Position numbers and translations under genes: made by a program
Notes under the pieces: generated by a model
Database searches by the model: none
Seen by the model: the letters and a program-made list of their open reading frames with translations, nothing else
What the model was told of the DNA's origin: nothing
Origin: CAYFJO01 sp964343305
Lineage (GTDB): Bacteria; Planctomycetota; Planctomycetia; Pirellulales; Pirellulaceae
DNA: 32,234 nt
Direction of reading: 5' to 3'
Assembly: GCA_964343305.1 (NCBI GenBank)
Contig: CAYFJO010000079.1
Span: 1-32,234 of the forward strand
Part shown: positions 9,656 to 16,757 of the stretch, in pieces
Layout of the letters: each line of letters begins with the position of its first letter
Numbering within the stretch: the first letter of the stretch is position 1

Positions 9656-9661
9656 AAGGAG
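9656..9661 (+). promoter_or_regulatory. Shine-Dalgarno AAGGAG of the first S74 gene
   Basis: AAGGAG is 8 nt before the ATG at 9670 but only 2 nt before the ATG at 9664, which decides for the downstream start. Confidence 0.8.
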
Positions 9662-9669
9662 CGATGGTA

Positions 9670-10929
9670 ATGAACTTAACAAAGTTTGGAAGAGTTGGCG
9701 TGATGGTGTTAGTGTTGTTGGCGCTAATTGCTCCTGCGTCGGCGGACCATTGTATTTTCGACGACTTAATCGTCGACGGCAGTGCATGTATCGGTTTCGA
9801 TTGCGTCTGCAACAGTGAAAGTTTTGGGTTTGATACGCTCCGATTAAAAGAAAACAATCTGCGCATCGATTTTACGGACACGAGCAACTCGGCATCGTTC
9901 CCAACAACGGACTGGACAATCGTGGCCAATGACAGCACCAATGGCGGCCGTAACGCGTTCTATGTCACCGCCGACACGGGCGCACAAAACACTGGCGAAA
10001 AATTCACGATCGAGGGCGATGCACAGGATAACGCGATCTATGCAACATCAAACAAGGTTGGGCTTGGCCTCAGCAATCCGGTTGTCGAACTGCACATCCG
10101 CGACGGCGACACGCCTACGGTGCGGTTGGAGCAAGACGGATCGAGCGGTTTCGCGCCGCAAACCTGGGACCTTGCCGGCAATGAAACCAACTTCTTTCTC
10201 CGCGACGTCACCAACGGTTCGCGACTGCCCTTCCGCAGCCGTCCCGGTGCACCCACCAGCAGTATCGACGTTGAAGCTGACGGCTCGGTGCGAATTGGTT
10301 CCGCCGACACTACATCCGCCCAGTTGTATGTTGAAAAGGCAGCCGAAAGCAGTGCTGGCGAAGAACTTGTTCGGTTCAAAGTCGCGGACAGTGACACGGA
10401 ATTCATCCGTTTCGAGAATGCGTCGTCAAGCAATAGCGTGTTGATTCCAAGAATCACCGGTGCGTCGGGTGGCCAAAGAACAGCACTGTCGTTCAACGGC
10501 GAGATTGAGACCGACGCTGGTTCGAATCCGGCTCTTCTTTTCCGCGGTGCCAGAGGTTCCAACGACCTTGTGACCCGACCGATCGCCGAATTTCACAATC
10601 GGGGTACAGTCGCCGTTACGATCGCGGCGAGTGGCGACATCACTGCCAACGGAGTGTTGCTGACCTCCTCGCGCGAAACCAAAAAAGATATTCGCGCTAT
10701 TGATAGTGATGAAGCCCTGTTGGCTTTAGAGAAACTGCAGCCCGTCGAGTTCGTCTACAAGAACGATGCCAAGGAAGAAAAACGCCTTGGATTTATTGCC
10801 GAAGACGTACCGGATTTGGTTGCCGTTGAAGGCCGCAAATCGGTTTCGCCGATCGATATCATCACCGTGCTGACCAAAGTGGTCAAAGAACAGCAAGCAC
10901 GTATTGAGGCGCTGGAAGCGGCGAAGTAA
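9670..10929 (+). CDS. Secreted protein with C-terminal S74 intramolecular chaperone domain, paralog 1
   Basis: The protein has 419 residues. A clear Sec signal peptide (VGVMVLVLLALIAPASA) precedes the mature start DHCIFDDLIVDGSACIGFDC, a segment typical of non-phage bacterial 'tail fiber domain' proteins. The middle region is beta-rich with conserved blocks (FGFDTLRLKENN, LRLEQDG-like, DLAGNETNFFLRDVTNGS, SFNGEIETDAGSNPALLF). The last ~88 residues (332-419) are a Peptidase_S74 domain: SSRETKKDI, then LQPVEFVYK, GFIAEDVPDLVA, SPIDIITVLTKVV and a short coiled coil. In endosialidase-type chaperones the domain trimerises, folds the fibre and releases itself by a Ser/Lys dyad; here S334 and K339 have the expected spacing. 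An exported, possibly trimeric fibre-like product is inference. There are no phage genes nearby. It has its own promoter and a strong terminator. Confidence 0.92.
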   Translation: MNLTKFGRVGVMVLVLLALIAPASADHCIFDDLIVDGSACIGFDCVCNSESFGFDTLRLKENNLRIDFTDTSNSASFPTTDWTIVANDSTNGGRNAFYVTADTGAQNTGEKFTIEGDAQDNAIYATSNKVGLGLSNPVVELHIRDGDTPTVRLEQDGSSGFAPQTWDLAGNETNFFLRDVTNGSRLPFRSRPGAPTSSIDVEADGSVRIGSADTTSAQLYVEKAAESSAGEELVRFKVADSDTEFIRFENASSSNSVLIPRITGASGGQRTALSFNGEIETDAGSNPALLFRGARGSNDLVTRPIAEFHNRGTVAVTIAASGDITANGVLLTSSRETKKDIRAIDSDEALLALEKLQPVEFVYKNDAKEEKRLGFIAEDVPDLVAVEGRKSVSPIDIITVLTKVVKEQQARIEALEAAK

Positions 10930-10966
10930 CACTTCTCGTACTAGCGTCCCAAGTCAATCAAAACTT

Positions 10967-11002
10967 CCGCCGCTGACGGATGTTGGCGGCGGTTCTTTTT
11001 TT
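10967..11002 (+). terminator. Rho-independent terminator after S74 paralog 1
   Basis: CCGCCGC (10967-10973) pairs with GCGGCGG (10986-10992) around a 12-nt loop and is followed at once by TTCTTTTTTT (10993-11002). It lies 38 bp after the stop at 10929. Confidence 0.85.
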
Positions 11003-11044
11003 GAGGGCCGTGTGTTGAAACGACGCAGCGGAGCCGCAACCAAA

Positions 11045-11100
11045 GTAGGATGGGCACTTCTGCCCGTCGTAGGTATGACGGACAAGAGTGCCCGTCTTAC
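11045..11100. repeat. Long palindrome, REP-like hairpin element
   Basis: Two 24-bp arms (11045-11068 and 11077-11100) flank an 8-nt loop. Nineteen of 24 positions pair perfectly; of the five others three would be G-U pairs in RNA, pointing to a structure maintained by selection or mobility rather than chance. Each arm contains GGGCACT or its complement plus CCGTC. There is no U-run, so it is not a simple terminator. Confidence 0.7.
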
Positions 11101-11370
11101 GAAAATGCGCGCAAGAGAAGCAAGATAGCTCGGAATTGTAGAACGACGTTTTCGGCTTGAATCATTGGGGCAGCACCATGTGGTTGGAGGTCGCGCGTGA
11201 TCGCACTGATCCATCGGACGTTGGCTTTCGCGCCCTACAATTAAGCTCCATCGCAAGAAGAATCTTGTCGATACTATTCGGAGCAACCGATCGTCTCCCG
11301 CCAATTGGTGGTTTCGCTGATCGTTAGAATAGTGATGTCTCCGAAAATCGTTGATTCTTAGTGATATTGC

Positions 11371-11398
11371 TTGACTGGCGGTCTGTATGTGATAAAGT
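11371..11398 (+). promoter_or_regulatory. Promoter of the second S74 gene
   Basis: TTGACT (11371-11376) is followed after 16 nt by TAAAGT (11393-11398), about 135 nt before the ATG at 11535. The spacer contains GCGGTCT and the -10 is preceded by GA, matching the promoter at 9545-9572. Confidence 0.55.
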
Positions 11399-11518
11399 GC
11401 GTAGGGTTAAGGAAGTACGTTCGTACCCCCTCACCGATACAGCGGGTGGAAAACACTTGTGGTGGTACTGCCTCTAACTATATTGTGTCCTATGACGTCT
11501 CAACTCTTTCTTCCAAGT

Positions 11519-11525
11519 AAAGGAG
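11519..11525 (+). promoter_or_regulatory. Shine-Dalgarno AAAGGAG of the second S74 gene
   Basis: AAAGGAG is 9 nt before the ATG at 11535 and only 3 nt before the alternative TTG at 11529, so the ATG is preferred. Confidence 0.8.
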
Positions 11526-11534
11526 CATTTGGTC

Positions 11535-12818
11535 ATGATCGCATCAACGTTTGGAAGGATGAATTCAAGAATTAGTTTGTCGTTGTTAGCACTGTTGGTT
11601 TTGGTCACCCCAGCATCGGCGGATCAAGTCATATTGGACGACTTGATTGTCGACGGCAGCGCCTGCATTGGCATGGACTGCGTTAACGGCGAATCTTTTG
11701 GTTTTGATACGATTCGAATCAAAGAGAATAACTTGCGCATCAGGGCCGTCGACACGAGCAGCACGTCTAGTTTTCCATCACGGGACTGGCAGATCACATT
11801 CAACGATTCGTCCAACGGTGGGCAAAACAAGTTTTCCATCGACGACATTGACGGTGGCCGCACGCCATTCACAATTGAAGCCGGTGCACCGAGCCATTCG
11901 CTGTATGTGGATGACGGCGGTCGAATTGGCTTCGGCACAAGCACTCCTGTTGCTGATTTACACGTCAAGAGTGGCAATACGCCGACGTTGCGTCTGGAAC
12001 AAGACGGCACAAGTGGTTTTACACCGCAAACCTTTGATGTGGCAGGAAACGAAGCCAACTTCTTCATCCGCGATGCGACCAACGGTTCGACACTGCCGTT
12101 CCGCATCCGCCCCGGCGCTGGTAGCAGCAGTATCGATATTGAAGATGACGGCTCGGTTCGCCTGAATTCCTCATCATCCACCGACGCCCAATTGTTGGTC
12201 AACAAGGACGCCGAAAGCAGCACAGCCGAAGAACTTGTTCGGTTCCGAGTCGCAGACAGCTCGAACGAGTTCATCCGATTCGAAAATGCGTCGTCAAGCG
12301 ATAGCGTGTTGATTCCAAGAATCACCGGTACGTCGGGTGGCCAAAGAACTGCAATGTCGTTCAACGGCGAGATTGAGACCGACGCTGGTTCGAATCCGGC
12401 TCTTCTTTTCCGCGGTGCCAGAGGTTCCAACGACCTTGTGACCCGACCGATCGCCGAATTTCACAATCGGGGCACAGTCGCCGTTTCGATCGCGGCGAAT
12501 GGCGACATTACCGCTAACAGCACGTTGCTGACCTCGACCCGCGAAGCGAAGAAAGATATCCGCGTCATTGATAGCGATGAAGCTCAACTCGCATTGGAAA
12601 AACTCCAACCTGTTGAGTTCATCTACAAGAAGGACGCCACGAGCGAAAAACGTGTCGGTTTTATTGCTGAAGACGTGCCTGATTTGGTTGCGGTCCAAGG
12701 CCGTAAGACCGTTTCGCCGATCGACATCGTTGGCGTTTTGACCAAAGTAGTGAAAGACCAACAAGAAACGATCAGCGATTTGAACAAACGTATTGAAGCG
12801 TTGGAAGGCGAAAAGTAA
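11535..12818 (+). CDS. Secreted protein with C-terminal S74 intramolecular chaperone domain, paralog 2
   Basis: The protein has 427 residues and is a tandem paralog of the gene at 9670, colinear over its whole length. A signal peptide (ISLSLLALLVLVTPASA) is followed by DQVILDDLIVDGSACIGMDC. The same beta-rich body follows (FGFDTIRIKENN, DVAGNEANFFIRDATNGS, SFNGEIETDAGSNPALLF). The C-terminal S74 domain reads STREAKKDI, LQPVEFIYK, GFIAEDVPDLVA, SPIDIVGVLTKVV and ends with a slightly longer coiled coil than paralog 1. At the position of the predicted cleavage/catalytic Ser of paralog 1 there is a Thr, with only the preceding Ser kept, so self-cleavage may be altered or absent. About 224 bp before the S74 domain are almost identical to paralog 1. 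It may form a homotrimer or a heterotrimer with paralog 1 (inference). Confidence 0.92.
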   Translation: MIASTFGRMNSRISLSLLALLVLVTPASADQVILDDLIVDGSACIGMDCVNGESFGFDTIRIKENNLRIRAVDTSSTSSFPSRDWQITFNDSSNGGQNKFSIDDIDGGRTPFTIEAGAPSHSLYVDDGGRIGFGTSTPVADLHVKSGNTPTLRLEQDGTSGFTPQTFDVAGNEANFFIRDATNGSTLPFRIRPGAGSSSIDIEDDGSVRLNSSSSTDAQLLVNKDAESSTAEELVRFRVADSSNEFIRFENASSSDSVLIPRITGTSGGQRTAMSFNGEIETDAGSNPALLFRGARGSNDLVTRPIAEFHNRGTVAVSIAANGDITANSTLLTSTREAKKDIRVIDSDEAQLALEKLQPVEFIYKKDATSEKRVGFIAEDVPDLVAVQGRKTVSPIDIVGVLTKVVKDQQETISDLNKRIEALEGEK

Positions 12819-12843
12819 CTCGCATCTTAACTCAATCAAGCAA

Positions 12844-12878
12844 GCCGCCGTTGGCCATTGTCAGCGGCGGCTTTTTTT
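12844..12878 (+). terminator. Rho-independent terminator after S74 paralog 2
   Basis: GCCGCCG (12844-12850) pairs with CGGCGGC (12865-12871); three more inner pairs, one of them G-T, lengthen the stem to 10 bp. Seven T residues follow (12872-12878). It lies 25 bp after the stop at 12818 and its 3' half overlaps the last codons of the convergent SGNH gene. Confidence 0.88.
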
Positions 12879-14090
12879 CGGCCGCTGCGCGGTTTGCGGA
12901 CGCCGCTCATCTTGCTCGATCCACTGGCGACTCGCGGCCGCCATCATTTGCCCGGCGGCTTGATGACCCTTTTCGTTCCAGTGGCCCGTCCCCATTTGCG
13001 TGTTGTCAAAGCCATGGAAAAAGGTGTCGTTCTCTTGCGCTAACCGCTGAAGACGGGCGGCCAATGACAAAACCGGGATGCCCTCGGACTGGCAATGCTG
13101 GGCGATCCGTCGGTCTGGATAGAAAACATCCTCGATCCCAAGAGTGTCTTTGAACGCCTGACGCACTTCCCCGTCCGGATGCACCTGGATTCCGTTGCTC
13201 AGCGTCACCACGAGCAACTTTGCACGATGTTGTTTGACTTCACGATGGATCGCATTGATCAAACGCTCGGTTGTTTGCCAGGCCTCACGCCAATCGCAGC
13301 TTTCCGGTTCGCGGAAAACTTCTAAGTCCACCCCCGGTTCGTCCCACACATGTTTCGACGAATTTCCCGGTCGATTGAAGCCTTGTCGCGCGCGTCGGAT
13401 CAATTGCAGGACGGCCGAATGGTGCACTAGACTTGCAATTCCGCCTTGCTCCAATCGCCGGCGATTCTGCCAAGTTGACCAGTCACGAAACGCTTCGTCG
13501 ATTTCGATCTCGCCAGCTTCATCCACGCCAAAGAAAGGGCGTCCCAGATCATACTGCTGCGACAACGCGCGGGAGTTGTTGCGAATGTCGTTGCCGGTGA
13601 ACATGGCCAGCAGCACCACGTCCGGATCGTATTTCCAAACCTTGTGCCGCAACGTCAGCCACTGCGATCCCGTGCCATAGCCTTCCACGCCAAAGTTGAG
13701 CACTTCAATGGGCGGCGATGATTCACTGGCGTTTTCGTTTAACACCCTTTCCATCACCTTGGGGAACGAATCTTCCAACGACACTTGCACCGCTTCGGCA
13801 AACGAGTCGCCCAACACGGCGATGCGGAGACAGCCATCCGATTTTTCGACAGAAAACTCTCGGTCTCGCATGCCGTCGGAATTGATTTGAACGTATGCCC
13901 GGCCCTCGGACGTACTCCAGCCCCTGGCCCCCGGACGCAACGACCGTCCGGTGACGGCGTCCGTTTGATGAAGCATGGGCGACGTCACACCGACCACTCG
14001 CAAACCCAACTCCGCGATCCCAAATGAAACGACCAGGCTCAGACCGAGCAACAACAGTTTGAATTTCCAGCTACGATTCATTCTTTTCAT
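12861..14090 (-). CDS. Membrane-anchored SGNH/GDSL-family hydrolase
   Basis: The protein has 409 residues. An N-terminal hydrophobic segment (residues 10-25) suggests a signal anchor, placing the enzyme outside the cytoplasmic membrane. SGNH blocks are visible: GDSF (94-97, nucleophile Ser96), the glycine block NFGVEGYGTGS (132-142), GNDI (166-169) and the C-terminal GHWNEKGH (369-376) that supplies the His. The Asp usually two or three residues before that His is not obvious (the sequence reads MGTGH), so activity is likely but not certain. Members near glycosyltransferases often act on acyl groups of polysaccharides; that role is inferred. The start overlaps the stop of the upstream SDR gene by one base (TAATG) and GAGG lies 7 nt before the ATG, indicating translational coupling. 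It is the last gene of the glycosyltransferase-SDR-SGNH unit. Confidence 0.88.
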   Translation of the reverse strand: MKRMNRSWKFKLLLLGLSLVVSFGIAELGLRVVGVTSPMLHQTDAVTGRSLRPGARGWSTSEGRAYVQINSDGMRDREFSVEKSDGCLRIAVLGDSFAEAVQVSLEDSFPKVMERVLNENASESSPPIEVLNFGVEGYGTGSQWLTLRHKVWKYDPDVVLLAMFTGNDIRNNSRALSQQYDLGRPFFGVDEAGEIEIDEAFRDWSTWQNRRRLEQGGIASLVHHSAVLQLIRRARQGFNRPGNSSKHVWDEPGVDLEVFREPESCDWREAWQTTERLINAIHREVKQHRAKLLVVTLSNGIQVHPDGEVRQAFKDTLGIEDVFYPDRRIAQHCQSEGIPVLSLAARLQRLAQENDTFFHGFDNTQMGTGHWNEKGHQAAGQMMAAASRQWIEQDERRPQTAQRPKKSRR

Positions 14091-15172
14091 TAGGCTGCCT
14101 CTTGAATCTCGGAAACGGTTTTGTTTGCCGACAGGCGGTACTCCGCTACTTGACGCCGGAGTCCTTCACGCAGTTCGGTTTTCGACACAAACCCAAACGC
14201 TTGTTGAAAACGGGTTGCGTCAAGAACGTCGTCGCTGAGCCACTTGTCGATAGTCGACTTCCAGGCGGTGGCCTTCTTCTTGATGGGCGTGAACCACGTT
14301 GCCGCGCGTAATCCACCTCGGACCAAACCGGCCGGAATGCGCATGCGTGGAACCTTAGTCCCCAGAGCATCGGCCAGCCCACGAACGACGTCTCGCATGA
14401 ACACTGGCTTGTCAGCGACGTTGTAACATTCGACCTGTGAACCGGCCTCACGAGCAGCCGCCAGCAACACTGCCGCGGCTGCATCATCGCCATGAAGCAA
14501 TGACTTTTGATTTGCGCCCGTCCCGATCCAAATGAATCGACCTCGGTCAATCGCGCTCATCAACCGGCCGACGTTACCCGGATCCCCTTCACCATACAAA
14601 GTCGCCATCCGCAAGATCGTCGCTCTCATACCGCTTTGTTTGCAAACGTCCTTCAATCGCTGCTCGGCTTCCCATTTGCTGATGGCATAAGGCGTCGTGG
14701 GATAGCACTGGGTGTCTTCCGTAACTGGTTGTGGCGGACATTCGCCATAGACAGAGACCGAACTGATCAAGACAAAGTGCTCAACTCCCGCGTTGGCCGC
14801 CGCGATGGCCAGACGTTCGGTGGCCTCGACGTTGACATCGTGAAACATGTCACCGTCATTGGAAGTCTTCCGGTGACGATGAGCGAGTCCCGCGGAGTGA
14901 ATCACGCAGGATGTGCCGTCGACCAGATCATCGAGCGGTTCGTTGGTCAAATCTCGCTGTACATAACCAGGCAACTGATCTCTCGAAACTTGCGAACGAC
15001 CCGTCGTGCGAACTGGCTGCTTGCGCTTCGCCACTTGCGCGGCGATCCGGGATCCGAGGAATCCGGATGCTCCCGTGACCAAGATCGTTCGCTGATTGGT
15101 TACGGCACCGTCACGCGGCTCGGCGTTGGTCGCATGCCGCGGCGAGCGAGTGTTGTTGAAAGAGTTGTTCAT
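14090..15172 (-). CDS. NAD(P)-dependent nucleotide-sugar epimerase/dehydratase (extended SDR)
   Basis: The protein has 360 residues. The Rossmann glycine motif TGASGFLG is at 33-40, a Ser-rich active-site strand (LISSVSVYGE) at 135-144, and the catalytic YxxxK is Y162-K166 (YAISK). These mark an extended short-chain dehydrogenase of the UDP-sugar 4-epimerase/dehydratase group. The exact substrate cannot be read from sequence. It acts in the cytoplasm and probably makes an activated sugar for the neighbouring glycosyltransferase. The first ~25 residues before the Rossmann fold are unusually long and overlap the upstream glycosyltransferase gene by 62 bp; no better start codon was found inside. 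The stop overlaps the ATG of the SGNH gene. Confidence 0.92.
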   Translation of the reverse strand: MNNSFNNTRSPRHATNAEPRDGAVTNQRTILVTGASGFLGSRIAAQVAKRKQPVRTTGRSQVSRDQLPGYVQRDLTNEPLDDLVDGTSCVIHSAGLAHRHRKTSNDGDMFHDVNVEATERLAIAAANAGVEHFVLISSVSVYGECPPQPVTEDTQCYPTTPYAISKWEAEQRLKDVCKQSGMRATILRMATLYGEGDPGNVGRLMSAIDRGRFIWIGTGANQKSLLHGDDAAAAVLLAAAREAGSQVECYNVADKPVFMRDVVRGLADALGTKVPRMRIPAGLVRGGLRAATWFTPIKKKATAWKSTIDKWLSDDVLDATRFQQAFGFVSKTELREGLRRQVAEYRLSANKTVSEIQEAA

Positions 15173-16373
15173 ATCGATTTACGATTTCTGCCAATGGATA
15201 CTTTTGCTCGACGGCTCGACGCGCCCGGAGTGCCATCTCGGCAAGCTGCGCTGGATTGTCGCGCGCGCGACAAATGGCACGTGCGAAACCCTCGACGTCA
15301 CCCGGATGAACCGTCCAACCAACCCGCTCCTCACGCACCACTTGGGCCAATTCCGAGTCTTCATCCGCCATCGCAATGATCGGCTTACCGGCGGCCAAGA
15401 TGTTGTACATGCGGCTCGGCACGGACACGCCGGCCATGCCCGATACGAATGTGATGATGGACACGTCGCAAGCGTTTAGTAATTCAGAGAGTCTCGATCG
15501 TGGCAACGGGTCGATGAACGAAACGTTTTCCAGTTGTTGTTGCTTCAAGGCGTTTTGCACCCACAGTTTCTTTGCGCCGCAACCGGCCAACAGAAAGTGG
15601 ATGCCGGTCTCGTGCCGCAGACGGCTGGCGCACTCGACGACGGCTTCCAGGTTGTGCGTGCGGCCCATGTTGCCGGAGTACTGGACGATGAATTTGCCTT
15701 GCAGCCCCCATGATTGAATGAGGGATTTGCCACTTTGTGGATCGGCCTGCACCAGATCCAGGTCGGGCCAATTCGGGATGACGACCACCTTGTCGTGAGA
15801 CGACCGCAGTTTTTGGCAAACGAGCGACTGCATGTCGCGTCCCAAGACAATGATCCGTTCAACCGATTCGTACAGACGTCTCACACGGTTTTCCAGCAAT
15901 CGCGTGATCCAGGAATTGGGTTTGAGAAATCCGGCGGCCGTCGCGGATTGCGGGTACACGTCATGGATCAAAAGAAAACACTTCGCCCCGCGCAGCCAAC
16001 ACACCCACGAAACGAGAAACGGCAGCAGTGGTGGATTGGTGACCACCAAAACAAGTTGCTCACGCCGCAACCGGACAAGCAGATTGATGAAAATGGACAA
16101 GCTGAGTGTCAGCAAATTGACCACCCTCAGCGCCAGCACGTTCTTGTTCCAGGTCGTTCCCCAACAGCGATGGATTTGCACACCGCCCCGCGACTCGTTC
16201 TTCGCGGCTCGCACACCGCGCGCCGAGTACGTCGGCTGGCCGCAAATGACGCGGACTGGCCGATTCGCCGCGAGTCCCTCAGCCATCTGCGTCAGATAGT
16301 GCCCCGTTGATGTTTCTTCGGGGTAGTAGAGTTCGCTGACGACCCAAAGTTGTTGTTGTTCGCCTTGGTTCAT
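15111..16373 (-). CDS. Glycosyltransferase family 4 (WbuB-like)
   Basis: The protein has 420 residues with a GT-B fold layout. The N-terminal domain starts with VVSELYYPEETSTGHYLTQMA, typical of WbuB-type GT4 enzymes, and includes a membrane-associating hydrophobic stretch (NLLTLSLSIFINLLV, LLPFLVSWVCWL). The linker region and C-terminal domain follow, with VQYSGNMGRTHNLEAVVE and then PSRMYNILAAGKPIIAMAD, where the acidic donor-binding Glu of the usual EX7E motif is less clear than normal. The expected role is transfer of a sugar to a lipid-linked glycan at the cytoplasmic membrane. It is the first gene of a tight minus-strand unit with the SDR and SGNH genes. Confidence 0.9.
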   Translation of the reverse strand: MNQGEQQQLWVVSELYYPEETSTGHYLTQMAEGLAANRPVRVICGQPTYSARGVRAAKNESRGGVQIHRCWGTTWNKNVLALRVVNLLTLSLSIFINLLVRLRREQLVLVVTNPPLLPFLVSWVCWLRGAKCFLLIHDVYPQSATAAGFLKPNSWITRLLENRVRRLYESVERIIVLGRDMQSLVCQKLRSSHDKVVVIPNWPDLDLVQADPQSGKSLIQSWGLQGKFIVQYSGNMGRTHNLEAVVECASRLRHETGIHFLLAGCGAKKLWVQNALKQQQLENVSFIDPLPRSRLSELLNACDVSIITFVSGMAGVSVPSRMYNILAAGKPIIAMADEDSELAQVVREERVGWTVHPGDVEGFARAICRARDNPAQLAEMALRARRAVEQKYPLAEIVNRYEQLFQQHSLAAACDQRRAA

Positions 16374-16757
16374 CGCGGAACGATACTGAGAATGCCAGTG
16401 CCGATGAAGATCAATTCAGGCCGGATTTCGGGCGCGGTTCAAATTGAGGCCTTTTTGGGCAACAGCTTGATAAACCCACGGATGGCAGCGCCGACCCACG
16501 GATGAATTCCCCACAGTGTATCCGTGGGTCGGCGCTGCCATCCGCGGGTTCAAGACTTGCTTCAAGGCTAGCGATGAAAGCTGTTACCCAAGTTTGAATA
16601 CGCCGGATTTCGCCCATTGTTTTGCGGCTTCAAGTTCTTCCGAAGATTCCCAACTGCCGTTGACGGTGGGGGGCTACCTTTGATACTGTCCCCCCCCGTT
16701 TTGGCACGCTGTGACAACTCAGCGCGCAAAATGGGTACACGGGCCAGGGACAACGAA
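16374..16757. other. Divergent intergenic region of the polysaccharide locus
   Basis: The 384-bp gap lies between the divergent glycosyltransferase and methyltransferase genes, so it must hold both promoters. No strong -35/-10 pair was recognised. It contains a 78-bp palindrome (16473-16550) and a run of eight C residues near 16690. An in-frame extension of the methyltransferase back to 16617 exists but shows no domain and no ribosome-binding site. Confidence 0.55.
16473..16550. repeat. 78-bp near-perfect palindrome with 31-bp arms
   Basis: The arms at 16473-16503 and 16520-16550 are complementary at 30 of 31 positions around a 16-nt spacer. Each arm itself contains ACCCACGGAT-type decamers as a direct repeat 20 bp apart (one copy altered to CCGCGG in the right arm). 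No T-run follows. It looks like a small non-coding mobile or REP-type element placed between divergent genes. Confidence 0.8.

Larger units (their letters stand above)
8985..9669. other. Divergent intergenic region, no gene seen
   Basis: This 685-bp gap separates the minus-strand surface-protein gene from the plus-strand S74 gene. It holds the leader and tentative promoter of the former (9086-9114), and a good promoter and ribosome-binding site for the latter (9545-9572 and 9656-9661). The short reading frames in it lack ribosome-binding sites and family resemblance. A short direct repeat of ACTTTTGATA occurs near 9210. No RNA gene was recognised. Confidence 0.6.
10930..11534. other. Intergenic region between the two S74 paralogs, no gene seen
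   Basis: The 605-bp gap contains the terminator of paralog 1, a 56-bp palindrome (11045-11100), about 270 bp with no recognised feature, then the promoter (11371-11398) and leader of paralog 2. A short inverted repeat GTACG/CGTAC sits in the leader at 11415-11426. The presence of both a terminator and a promoter argues for two separate transcription units. Confidence 0.65.

Noticed and set aside
9670..12818. S74 genes as part of a prophage tail module
   Set aside because: Both have Sec signal peptides, own promoters and terminators, and no capsid, portal, terminase, integrase or lysis gene is nearby.
12844..12878. Bidirectional terminator also serving the SGNH gene
   Set aside because: On the minus strand the hairpin is not followed by a T-rich tract, so only the plus-strand function is supported.
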